Positions 14,401 to 26,504 of a DNA stretch of 64,000 nucleotides are shown here, in pieces. The notes under the pieces were generated by a model that was given only the letters and a program-made list of their open reading frames with translations, searched no databases and was not told where the DNA came from. The stretch comes from Tritrichomonas musculus. Its lineage: Eukaryota; Parabasalia; Tritrichomonadida; Tritrichomonadidae. A program made the position numbers and the translations under genes. Within the stretch, counting starts at the first letter, position 1; the number at the start of each line of letters is the position of its first letter. Location of the stretch: assembly GCA_039105265.1 (NCBI GenBank), contig JAPFFF010000002.1, forward strand, positions 62,001 to 126,000. Direction: 5' to 3'.

Positions 14401-15522
14401 CAGTTTAACATCACTCGCAGTTTAGCATCATTCACAGTTTCACATCATTCACAGTTTAGCATCATTCGCAGTTTAACATCACTCGCAGTTTAGCATCATT
14501 CGCAGTTTCACATCATTCACAGTTTAGCATCATTCGCAGTTTAGCATCACTCGCAGTTTAGCATCATTCGCAGTTTCACATCATTCACAGTTTAGCATCA
14601 TTCGCAGTTTAACATCACTCGCAGTTTAACATCACTCGCAGTTTCACATCATTCACAGTTTCACATCATTCACAGTTTAGCATCATTCGCAGTTTAACAT
14701 CACTCGCAGTTTAGCATCATTCGCAGTTTCACATCATTCACAGTTTAGCATCATTCGCAGTTTAGCATCATTCGCAGTTTAACATCACTCGCAGTTTAGC
14801 ATCATTCACAGTTTCACATCATTCACAGTTTAGCATCATTCGCAGTTTAGCATCATTCACAGTTTAACATCATTCACAGTTTAACATCATTCGCAGTTTC
14901 ACATCATTCACAGTTTAGCATCATTCGCAGTTTCACATCATTCACAGTTTAGCATCATTCGCAGTTTCACATCATTCACAGTTTAACATCATTCACAGTT
15001 TAACATCATTCGCAGTTTCACATCATTCACAGTTTAGCATCATTCGCAGTTTCACATCATTCACAGTTTAGCATCATTCGCAGTTTAGCATCATTCACAG
15101 TTTAACATCATTCACAGTTTAACATCATTCGCAGTTTCACATCATTCACAGTTTCACATCATTCACAGTTTAACATCACTCGCAGTTTAACATCACTCGC
15201 AGTTTAACATCATTCGCAGTTTCACATCATTCGCAGTTTCACATCATTCACAGTTTAGCATCATTCGCAGTTTAGCATCATTCACAGTTTAACATCACTC
15301 GCAGTTTAGCATCATTCGCAGTTTCACATCATTCACAGTTTAGCATCATTCGCAGTTTCACATCATTCACAGTTTAGCATCATTCACAGTTTAGCATCAT
15401 TCGCAGTTTAACATCACTCGCAGTTTAGCATCATTCACAGTTTAGCATCATTCGCAGTTTAACATCATTCACAGTTTAACATCATTCACAGTTTAACATC
15501 ATTCGCAGTTTCACATCATTCA
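11494..15522 (+). repeat. 4,029-bp block recurring at 53647-57675
   Basis: The 237 units match at an offset of 42,153 bp. Landmarks: four A units then B at 11783/53936, I at 11885/54038, E at 12021/54174, E at 12735/54888, J at 13772/55925, K at 14146/56299, H at 14537/56690 and F-F at 15455/57608. This copy lacks the 51-bp gain seen at 27.55 kb, so the distant copy is the closer one in that interval. Confidence 0.8.
13772..14162 (+). repeat. J/H/K double module
   Basis: Two J units (13772 and 14010, 238 bp apart), each followed by A-H-H-H. The second continues A-A-B-K, with K at 14146. The J-to-K distance is 136 bp, making a 153-bp module that is the template for all other J/K modules in the window. 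Confidence 0.9.
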
Positions 15523-17681
15523 CAGTTTAGCATCATTCGCAGTTTCACATCATTCACAGTTTAGCATCATTCGCAGTTTCACATCATTCACAGTTTAGCA
15601 TCATTCGCAGTTTCACATCATTCACAGTTTAGCATCATTCGCAGTTTCACATCATTCACAGTTTAGCATCATTCGCAGTTTCACATCATTCACAGTTTAG
15701 CATCATTCGCAGTTTCACATCATTCACAGTTTAGCATCATTCGCAGTTTCACATCATTCACAGTTTAGCATCATTCGCAGTTTAGCATCATTCACAGTTT
15801 AGCATCATTCGCAGTTTCACATCATTCACAGTTTAGCATCATTCGCAGTTTCACATCATTCACAGTTTAACATCATTCGCAGTTTCACATCATTCACAGT
15901 TTAGCATCATTCGCAGTTTCACATCATTCACAGTTTAGCATCATTCGCAGTTTCACATCATTCACAGTTTAGCATCATTCGCAGTTTCACATCATTCGCA
16001 GTTTCACATCATTCACAGTTTAGCATCATTCGCAGTTTAACATCACTCGCAGTTTAGCATCATTCGCAGTTTCACATCATTCACAGTTTAGCATCATTCG
16101 CAGTTTAACATCACTCGCAGTTTAGCATCATTCGCAGTTTAACATCATTCACAGTTTAACATCATTCGCAGTTTAACATCACTCGCAGTTTAGCATCATT
16201 CGCAGTTTCACATCATTCACAGTTTAGCATCATTCGCAGTTTCACATCATTCACAGTTTCACATCATTCGCAGTTTCACATCATTCACAGTTTCACATCA
16301 TTCACAGTTTAGCATCATTCGCAGTTTCACATCATTCACAGTTTAGCATCATTCGCAGTTTAACATCACTCGCAGTTTAGCATCATTCGCAGTTTAACAT
16401 CATTCGCAGTTTCACATCATTCACAGTTTAGCATCATTCGCAGTTTAACATCATTCGCAGTTTCACATCATTCGCAGTTTCACATCATTCACAGTTTAGC
16501 ATCATTCGCAGTTTCACATCATTCACAGTTTAACATCATTCGCAGTTTCACATCATTCACAGTTTAGCATCATTCGCAGTTTAGCATCATTCACAGTTTA
16601 ACATCATTCACAGTTTAACATCATTCGCAGTTTCACATCATTCACAGTTTAGCATCATTCGCAGTTTCACATCATTCACAGTTTAGCATCATTCGCAGTT
16701 TCACATCATTCACAGTTTCACATCATTCGCAGTTTCACATCATTCACAGTTTCACATCATTCACAGTTTAACATCACTCGCAGTTTAACATCACTCGCAG
16801 TTTAACATCACTCGCAGTTTCACATCATTCGCAGTTTCACATCATTCACAGTTTCACATCATTCGCAGTTTAGCATCATTCGCAGTTTCACATCATTCAC
16901 AGTTTAGCATCATTCGCAGTTTCACATCATTCACAGTTTAGCATCATTCGCAGTTTCACATCATTCACAGTTTAGCATCATTCGCAGTTTCACATCATTC
17001 ACAGTTTAGCATCATTCACAGTTTCACATCATTCACAGTTTCACATCATTCGCAGTTTCACATCATTCACAGTTTCACATCATTCGCAGTTTCACATCAT
17101 TCACAGTTTCACATCATTCACAGTTTCACATCATTCACAGTTTAGCATCATTCGCAGTTTCACATCATTCACAGTTTAGCATCATTCGCAGTTTCACATC
17201 ATTCACAGTTTAACATCATTCACAGTTTAACATCATTCGCAGTTTCACATCATTCACAGTTTAGCATCATTCGCAGTTTCACATCATTCACAGTTTAGCA
17301 TCATTCGCAGTTTAGCATCATTCACAGTTTAACATCATTCACAGTTTAACATCATTCGCAGTTTCACATCATTCACAGTTTAGCATCATTCGCAGTTTCA
17401 CATCATTCACAGTTTAGCATCATTCGCAGTTTCACATCATTCACAGTTTAGCATCATTCGCAGTTTCACATCATTCACAGTTTAACATCATTCGCAGTTT
17501 CACATCATTCACAGTTTAGCATCATTCGCAGTTTCACATCATTCACAGTTTAGCATCATTCGCAGTTTCACATCATTCACAGTTTAGCATCATTCGCAGT
17601 TTCACATCATTCACAGTTTAGCATCATTCGCAGTTTCACATCATTCACAGTTTCACATCATTCGCAGTTTCACATCATTCA
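15438..17681 (+). repeat. 2,244-bp block recurring at 37317-39560
   Basis: These 132 units match at an offset of 21,879 bp (17 x 1,287). Landmarks: F 15455/37334, E 15489/37368, G 15778/37657, E 15863/37742, F 16135/38014, G 17002/38881, F 17206/39085, G 17308/39187, E 17478/39357 and D 17648/39527. They diverge where this copy has D and the other A. Part of it, 15506-16746, also repeats locally at 17869-19109 (offset 2,363 bp). Confidence 0.8.
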
Positions 17682-17783
17682 CAGTTTCACATCATTCGCA
17701 GTTTCACATCATTCACAGTTTAGCATCATTCGCAGTTTCACATCATTCACAGTTTAGCATCATTCGCAGTTTCACATCATTCA
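16832..17783 (+). repeat. 952-bp block recurring at 51562-52513
   Basis: A-D-B followed by A-B dimers, G-A-A-D, F-E and D-A-D. It matches 51562-52513 by G 17002/51732, E 17478/52208 and D 17648/52378. Position 51562 is also where the 48162-51561 block ends, so this match starts at a block junction. Confidence 0.8.
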
Positions 17784-17868
17784 CAGTTTAGCATCATTCG
17801 CAGTTTCACATCATTCACAGTTTAGCATCATTCGCAGTTTCACATCATTCACAGTTTAGCATCATTCG

Positions 17869-19109
17869 CAGTTTCACATCATTCACAGTTTAGCATCATT
17901 CGCAGTTTCACATCATTCACAGTTTAGCATCATTCGCAGTTTCACATCATTCACAGTTTAGCATCATTCGCAGTTTCACATCATTCACAGTTTAGCATCA
18001 TTCGCAGTTTCACATCATTCACAGTTTAGCATCATTCGCAGTTTCACATCATTCACAGTTTAGCATCATTCGCAGTTTCACATCATTCACAGTTTAGCAT
18101 CATTCGCAGTTTCACATCATTCACAGTTTAGCATCATTCGCAGTTTAGCATCATTCACAGTTTAGCATCATTCGCAGTTTCACATCATTCACAGTTTAGC
18201 ATCATTCGCAGTTTCACATCATTCACAGTTTAACATCATTCGCAGTTTCACATCATTCACAGTTTAGCATCATTCGCAGTTTCACATCATTCACAGTTTA
18301 GCATCATTCGCAGTTTCACATCATTCACAGTTTAGCATCATTCGCAGTTTCACATCATTCGCAGTTTCACATCATTCACAGTTTAGCATCATTCGCAGTT
18401 TAACATCACTCGCAGTTTAGCATCATTCGCAGTTTCACATCATTCACAGTTTAGCATCATTCGCAGTTTAACATCACTCGCAGTTTAGCATCATTCGCAG
18501 TTTAACATCATTCACAGTTTAACATCATTCGCAGTTTAACATCACTCGCAGTTTAGCATCATTCGCAGTTTCACATCATTCACAGTTTAGCATCATTCGC
18601 AGTTTCACATCATTCACAGTTTCACATCATTCGCAGTTTCACATCATTCACAGTTTCACATCATTCACAGTTTAGCATCATTCGCAGTTTCACATCATTC
18701 ACAGTTTAGCATCATTCGCAGTTTAACATCACTCGCAGTTTAGCATCATTCGCAGTTTAACATCATTCGCAGTTTCACATCATTCACAGTTTAGCATCAT
18801 TCGCAGTTTAACATCATTCGCAGTTTCACATCATTCGCAGTTTCACATCATTCACAGTTTAGCATCATTCGCAGTTTCACATCATTCACAGTTTAACATC
18901 ATTCGCAGTTTCACATCATTCACAGTTTAGCATCATTCGCAGTTTAGCATCATTCACAGTTTAACATCATTCACAGTTTAACATCATTCGCAGTTTCACA
19001 TCATTCACAGTTTAGCATCATTCGCAGTTTCACATCATTCACAGTTTAGCATCATTCGCAGTTTCACATCATTCACAGTTTCACATCATTCGCAGTTTCA
19101 CATCATTCA
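17869..19109 (+). repeat. 1,241-bp local duplicate of 15506-16746
   Basis: Offset 2,363 bp (17 x 139). Landmarks are G at 18141, the F-E-C-B run from 18498 and D at 19076. To the left the A-B alternation continues past the shared block; to the right this copy goes D-C-C where the other goes A-C-C-C. Confidence 0.8.
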
Positions 19110-20689
19110 CAGTTTCACATCATTCGCAGTTTAACATCACTCGCAGTTTAACATCACTCGCAGTTTAACATCATTCACAGTTTCACATCATTCACAGTTT
19201 CACATCATTCACAGTTTCACATCATTCGCAGTTTCACATCATTCACAGTTTAGCATCATTCGCAGTTTCACATCATTCACAGTTTAGCATCATTCGCAGT
19301 TTAGCATCATTCACAGTTTAACATCACTCGCAGTTTAACATCACTCGCAGTTTAACATCACTCGCAGTTTAACATCATTCGCAGTTTCACATCATTCGCA
19401 GTTTCACATCATTCACAGTTTAGCATCATTCGCAGTTTAGCATCATTCACAGTTTAACATCACTCGCAGTTTAGCATCATTCGCAGTTTCACATCATTCA
19501 CAGTTTAGCATCATTCGCAGTTTCACATCATTCACAGTTTAGCATCATTCACAGTTTAGCATCATTCGCAGTTTAACATCACTCGCAGTTTAGCATCATT
19601 CACAGTTTAGCATCATTCGCAGTTTAACATCATTCACAGTTTAACATCATTCACAGTTTAACATCATTCGCAGTTTCACATCATTCGCAGTTTCACATCA
19701 TTCACAGTTTCACATCATTCACAGTTTCACATCATTCACAGTTTCACATCATTCACAGTTTCACATCATTCACAGTTTAACATCACTCGCAGTTTAACAT
19801 CACTCGCAGTTTAACATCACTCGCAGTTTCACATCATTCGCAGTTTCACATCATTCACAGTTTAGCATCATTCGCAGTTTAACATCACTCGCAGTTTAGC
19901 ATCATTCGCAGTTTAACATCACTCGCAGTTTAGCATCATTCGCAGTTTAACATCATTCGCAGTTTCACATCATTCACAGTTTAGCATCATTCGCAGTTTC
20001 ACATCATTCACAGTTTCACATCATTCACAGTTTAGCATCACTCGCAGTTTAGCATCACTCGCAGTTTCACATCACTCGCAGTTTCACATCATTCACAGTT
20101 TCACATCATTCACAGTTTCACATCATTCACAGTTTAGCATCATTCGCAGTTTAACATCACTCGCAGTTTAGCATCATTCGCAGTTTAACATCATTCGCAG
20201 TTTCACATCATTCACAGTTTAGCATCATTCGCAGTTTCACATCATTCACAGTTTCACATCATTCGCAGTTTCACATCATTCACAGTTTCACATCATTCAC
20301 AGTTTAACATCACTCGCAGTTTAACATCACTCGCAGTTTAACATCACTCGCAGTTTCACATCATTCACAGTTTCACATCATTCACAGTTTAGCATCATTC
20401 GCAGTTTAACATCACTCGCAGTTTAGCATCATTCGCAGTTTAACATCATTCGCAGTTTCACATCATTCGCAGTTTCACATCATTCACAGTTTCACATCAT
20501 TCACAGTTTAGCATCATTCGCAGTTTAACATCATTCGCAGTTTCACATCATTCGCAGTTTCACATCATTCACAGTTTAGCATCATTCGCAGTTTCACATC
20601 ATTCACAGTTTAACATCATTCGCAGTTTCACATCATTCACAGTTTAGCATCATTCGCAGTTTAGCATCATTCACAGTTTAACATCATTC
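19110..20689 (+). repeat. Mixed satellite segment before block copy 3
   Basis: This is 17-bp satellite only. It holds several C-C-C triplets, a run of A units, an F-F-E and, near 20.04 kb, an A-H-H-I group not seen elsewhere in that order. Parts resemble the 374-bp HOR. It ends E-A-B-A-B-A-F, leading into the sequence shared with the window start. Confidence 0.7.
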
Positions 20690-23600
20690 ACAGTTTAACA
20701 TCATTCGCAGTTTCACATCATTCACAGTTTAGCATCATTCGCAGTTTCACATCATTCACAGTTTAGCATCATTCGCAGTTTCACATCATTCACAGTTTAA
20801 CATCATTCACAGTTTAACATCACTCGCAGTTTAACATCACTCGCAGTTTAACATCACTCGCAGTTTAGCATCATTCGCAGTTTAACATCATTCGCAGTTT
20901 CACATCATTCACAGTTTAGCATCATTCGCAGTTTCACATCATTCACAGTTTCACATCATTCGCAGTTTAGCATCATTCACAGTTTAGCATCATTCGCAGT
21001 TTAACATCACTCGCAGTTTAACATCACTCGCAGTTTAACATCACTCGCAGTTTCACATCATTCACAGTTTCACATCATTCACAGTTTAGCATCATTCGCA
21101 GTTTAACATCACTCGCAGTTTAGCATCATTCGCAGTTTAACATCATTCGCAGTTTCACATCATTCACAGTTTAGCATCATTCGCAGTTTCACATCATTCA
21201 CAGTTTCACATCATTCGCAGTTTCACATCATTCACAGTTTCACATCATTCACAGTTTAACATCACTCGCAGTTTAACATCACTCGCAGTTTAACATCACT
21301 CGCAGTTTCACATCATTCACAGTTTCACATCATTCGCAGTTTAGCATCATTCACAGTTTAGCATCATTCGCAGTTTAACATCACTCGCAGTTTAACATCA
21401 CTCGCAGTTTAACATCACTCGCAGTTTCACATCATTCACAGTTTCACATCATTCACAGTTTAGCATCATTCGCAGTTTAACATCACTCGCAGTTTAGCAT
21501 CATTCGCAGTTTAACATCATTCGCAGTTTAGCATCATTCGCAGTTTCACATCATTCACAGTTTAGCATCATTCGCAGTTTCACATCATTCACAGTTTAGC
21601 ATCATTCGCAGTTTCACATCATTCACAGTTTCACATCATTCGCAGTTTCACATCATTCACAGTTTCACATCATTCACAGTTTAACATCACTCGCAGTTTA
21701 ACATCACTCGCAGTTTAACATCACTCGCAGTTTCACATCATTCACAGTTTCACATCATTCGCAGTTTAGCATCATTCACAGTTTAGCATCATTCGCAGTT
21801 TAACATCACTCGCAGTTTAACATCACTCGCAGTTTAACATCACTCGCAGTTTCACATCATTCACAGTTTAGCATCATTCGCAGTTTCACATCATTCACAG
21901 TTTAGCATCATTCGCAGTTTAACATCATTCACAGTTTCACATCATTCGCAGTTTCACATCATTCGCAGTTTCACATCATTCACAGTTTAGCATCATTCGC
22001 AGTTTAACATCACTCGCAGTTTAGCATCATTCGCAGTTTCACATCATTCGCAGTTTAACATCACTCGCAGTTTAGCATCATTCGCAGTTTCACATCATTC
22101 ACAGTTTAGCATCATTCGCAGTTTCACATCATTCACAGTTTAGCATCATTCACAGTTTAGCATCATTCACAGTTTAGCATCATTCACAGTTTAGCATCAT
22201 TCGCAGTTTAACATCACTCGCAGTTTAGCATCATTCACAGTTTAGCATCATTCGCAGTTTAACATCACTCGCAGTTTAGCATCATTCGCAGTTTAACATC
22301 ATTCGCAGTTTCACATCATTCACAGTTTAGCATCATTCGCAGTTTCACATCATTCACAGTTTAGCATCATTCGCAGTTTAACATCACTCGCAGTTTAGCA
22401 TCATTCACAGTTTAGCATCATTCGCAGTTTAACATCACTCGCAGTTTAGCATCATTCGCAGTTTAACATCATTCGCAGTTTCACATCATTCACAGTTTAG
22501 CATCATTCGCAGTTTCACATCATTCACAGTTTCACATCATTCGCAGTTTAGCATCATTCACAGTTTAGCATCATTCGCAGTTTAACATCACTCGCAGTTT
22601 AACATCACTCGCAGTTTAACATCACTCGCAGTTTCACATCATTCACAGTTTCACATCATTCACAGTTTAGCATCATTCGCAGTTTAACATCACTCGCAGT
22701 TTAGCATCATTCGCAGTTTAACATCATTCGCAGTTTCACATCATTCACAGTTTAGCATCATTCGCAGTTTCACATCATTCACAGTTTCACATCATTCGCA
22801 GTTTCACATCATTCACAGTTTCACATCATTCACAGTTTAACATCACTCGCAGTTTAACATCACTCGCAGTTTAACATCACTCGCAGTTTCACATCATTCA
22901 CAGTTTCACATCATTCGCAGTTTAGCATCATTCACAGTTTAGCATCATTCGCAGTTTAACATCACTCGCAGTTTAACATCACTCGCAGTTTAACATCACT
23001 CGCAGTTTCACATCATTCACAGTTTCACATCATTCACAGTTTAGCATCATTCGCAGTTTAACATCACTCGCAGTTTAGCATCATTCGCAGTTTAACATCA
23101 TTCGCAGTTTAGCATCATTCGCAGTTTCACATCATTCACAGTTTAGCATCATTCGCAGTTTCACATCATTCACAGTTTAGCATCATTCGCAGTTTCACAT
23201 CATTCACAGTTTCACATCATTCGCAGTTTCACATCATTCACAGTTTCACATCATTCACAGTTTAACATCACTCGCAGTTTAACATCACTCGCAGTTTAAC
23301 ATCACTCGCAGTTTCACATCATTCACAGTTTCACATCATTCGCAGTTTAGCATCATTCACAGTTTAGCATCATTCGCAGTTTAACATCACTCGCAGTTTA
23401 ACATCACTCGCAGTTTAACATCACTCGCAGTTTCACATCATTCACAGTTTCACATCATTCACAGTTTAGCATCATTCGCAGTTTAACATCACTCGCAGTT
23501 TAACATCATTCGCAGTTTCACATCATTCACAGTTTAGCATCATTCGCAGTTTAACATCACTCGCAGTTTAGCATCATTCGCAGTTTCACATCATTCACAG

Positions 23601-26504
23601 TTTAGCATCATTCGCAGTTTCACATCATTCACAGTTTAGCATCATTCGCAGTTTCACATCATTCACAGTTTAGCATCATTCGCAGTTTCACATCATTCAC
23701 AGTTTAGCATCATTCGCAGTTTCACATCATTCACAGTTTAACATCATTCACAGTTTAACATCATTCACAGTTTCACATCATTCGCAGTTTCACATCATTC
23801 ACAGTTTAGCATCATTCGCAGTTTCACATCATTCACAGTTTAGCATCATTCGCAGTTTCACATCATTCACAGTTTAGCATCATTCGCAGTTTCACATCAC
23901 TCGCAGTTTAACATCACTCGCAGTTTCACATCATTCACAGTTTCACATCATTCGCAGTTTAGCATCATTCACAGTTTAGCATCATTCGCAGTTTAACATC
24001 ACTCGCAGTTTAACATCACTCGCAGTTTAACATCACTCGCAGTTTCACATCATTCACAGTTTCACATCATTCACAGTTTAGCATCATTCGCAGTTTAACA
24101 TCACTCGCAGTTTAACATCATTCGCAGTTTCACATCATTCACAGTTTAGCATCATTCGCAGTTTAACATCACTCGCAGTTTAGCATCATTCGCAGTTTCA
24201 CATCATTCACAGTTTAGCATCATTCGCAGTTTCACATCATTCACAGTTTAGCATCATTCGCAGTTTAGCATCATTCACAGTTTAGCATCATTCGCAGTTT
24301 AACATCACTCGCAGTTTAGCATCATTCGCAGTTTAACATCATTCGCAGTTTCACATCATTCACAGTTTAGCATCATTCGCAGTTTCACATCATTCACAGT
24401 TTCACATCATTCGCAGTTTAGCATCATTCACAGTTTAGCATCATTCGCAGTTTAACATCACTCGCAGTTTAACATCACTCGCAGTTTAACATCACTCGCA
24501 GTTTCACATCATTCACAGTTTCACATCATTCACAGTTTAGCATCATTCGCAGTTTAACATCACTCGCAGTTTAGCATCATTCGCAGTTTAACATCATTCG
24601 CAGTTTCACATCATTCACAGTTTAGCATCATTCGCAGTTTCACATCATTCACAGTTTCACATCATTCGCAGTTTCACATCATTCACAGTTTCACATCATT
24701 CACAGTTTAACATCACTCGCAGTTTAACATCACTCGCAGTTTAACATCACTCGCAGTTTCACATCATTCACAGTTTCACATCATTCACAGTTTAGCATCA
24801 TTCGCAGTTTAACATCATTCACAGTTTAGCATCATTCGCAGTTTCACATCATTCACAGTTTAGCATCATTCGCAGTTTAGCATCATTCGCAGTTTCACAT
24901 CATTCGCAGTTTCACATCATTCACAGTTTCACATCATTCACAGTTTAACATCACTCGCAGTTTAACATCACTCGCAGTTTAACATCACTCGCAGTTTCAC
25001 ATCATTCACAGTTTCACATCATTCACAGTTTAGCATCATTCGCAGTTTAACATCACTCGCAGTTTAGCATCATTCGCAGTTTAACATCATTCGCAGTTTC
25101 ACATCATTCGCAGTTTCACATCATTCACAGTTTCACATCATTCACAGTTTAGCATCATTCGCAGTTTAACATCATTCGCAGTTTCACATCATTCGCAGTT
25201 TCACATCATTCACAGTTTAGCATCATTCGCAGTTTCACATCATTCACAGTTTAACATCATTCGCAGTTTCACATCATTCACAGTTTAGCATCATTCGCAG
25301 TTTAGCATCATTCACAGTTTAACATCATTCACAGTTTAACATCATTCGCAGTTTCACATCATTCACAGTTTAGCATCATTCGCAGTTTCACATCATTCAC
25401 AGTTTAGCATCATTCGCAGTTTCACATCATTCACAGTTTCACATCATTCGCAGTTTCACATCATTCACAGTTTCACATCATTCGCAGTTTAACATCATTC
25501 GCAGTTTAACATCACTCGCAGTTTAACATCACTCGCAGTTTAACATCACTCGCAGTTTCACATCATTCGCAGTTTCACATCATTCACAGTTTAGCATCAT
25601 TCGCAGTTTCACATCATTCACAGTTTAGCATCATTCGCAGTTTCACATCATTCACAGTTTAGCATCATTCGCAGTTTCACATCATTCACAGTTTCACATC
25701 ATTCGCAGTTTCACATCATTCACAGTTTCACATCATTCACAGTTTAACATCACTCGCAGTTTAACATCACTCGCAGTTTAACATCACTCGCAGTTTCACA
25801 TCATTCGCAGTTTCACATCATTCACAGTTTCACATCATTCGCAGTTTAGCATCATTCGCAGTTTCACATCATTCACAGTTTAGCATCATTCGCAGTTTCA
25901 CATCATTCACAGTTTAGCATCATTCGCAGTTTCACATCATTCACAGTTTAGCATCATTCGCAGTTTCACATCATTCACAGTTTAGCATCATTCACAGTTT
26001 CACATCATTCACAGTTTCACATCATTCGCAGTTTCACATCATTCACAGTTTCACATCATTCGCAGTTTCACATCATTCACAGTTTCACATCATTCACAGT
26101 TTCACATCATTCACAGTTTAGCATCATTCGCAGTTTCACATCATTCACAGTTTAGCATCATTCGCAGTTTCACATCATTCACAGTTTCACATCATTCGCA
26201 GTTTCACATCATTCACAGTTTCACATCATTCACAGTTTCACATCATTCACAGTTTAGCATCATTCGCAGTTTCACATCATTCACAGTTTAACATCATTCG
26301 CAGTTTCACATCATTCACAGTTTAGCATCATTCGCAGTTTAGCATCATTCACAGTTTAACATCATTCACAGTTTAACATCATTCGCAGTTTCACATCATT
26401 CACAGTTTAGCATCATTCGCAGTTTCACATCATTCACAGTTTAGCATCATTCGCAGTTTCACATCATTCACAGTTTCACATCATTCGCAGTTTCACATCA
26501 TTCA
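20690..26504 (+). repeat. Block copy 3, with left flank of copy 1
   Basis: Positions 20690-22356 match 1-1667 (offset 20,689). After a 170-bp local duplication, 22527-26504 matches 1668-5645 (offset 20,859). The left edge keeps the C-A-B-A-B-F flank of copy 1, whereas the right edge continues like copy 2 (A then C-C-C). It therefore carries the left neighbour of one copy and the right neighbour of the other. Confidence 0.8.
22187..22526 (+). repeat. 170-bp tandem duplication (10 units, twice)
   Basis: The order B-C-G-B-C-B-E-A-B-A is present twice in succession, at 22187-22356 and 22357-22526. The equivalents at 1498-1667 and 7227-7396 have it once. This is a clean in-register gain in copy 3 only. 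Confidence 0.9.

Larger units (their letters stand above)
11375..16814 (+). repeat. Right part of the ~10-kb superrepeat, copy 1
   Basis: This continues from block copy 2 and corresponds to 26505-32250. The offset is 15,130 bp at first. It becomes 15,181 after a three-unit (51-bp) difference near 12.4/27.55 kb, and 15,436 after a larger difference near 14.75/29.9-30.2 kb. The block from 14775 to 16814 (120 units) matches 30211-32250. The match ends where this copy has C-C-C-D and the other has C-C-C-J. The region contains A-B/E tracts, two J units (13772, 14010) and one K (14146). Confidence 0.8.
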
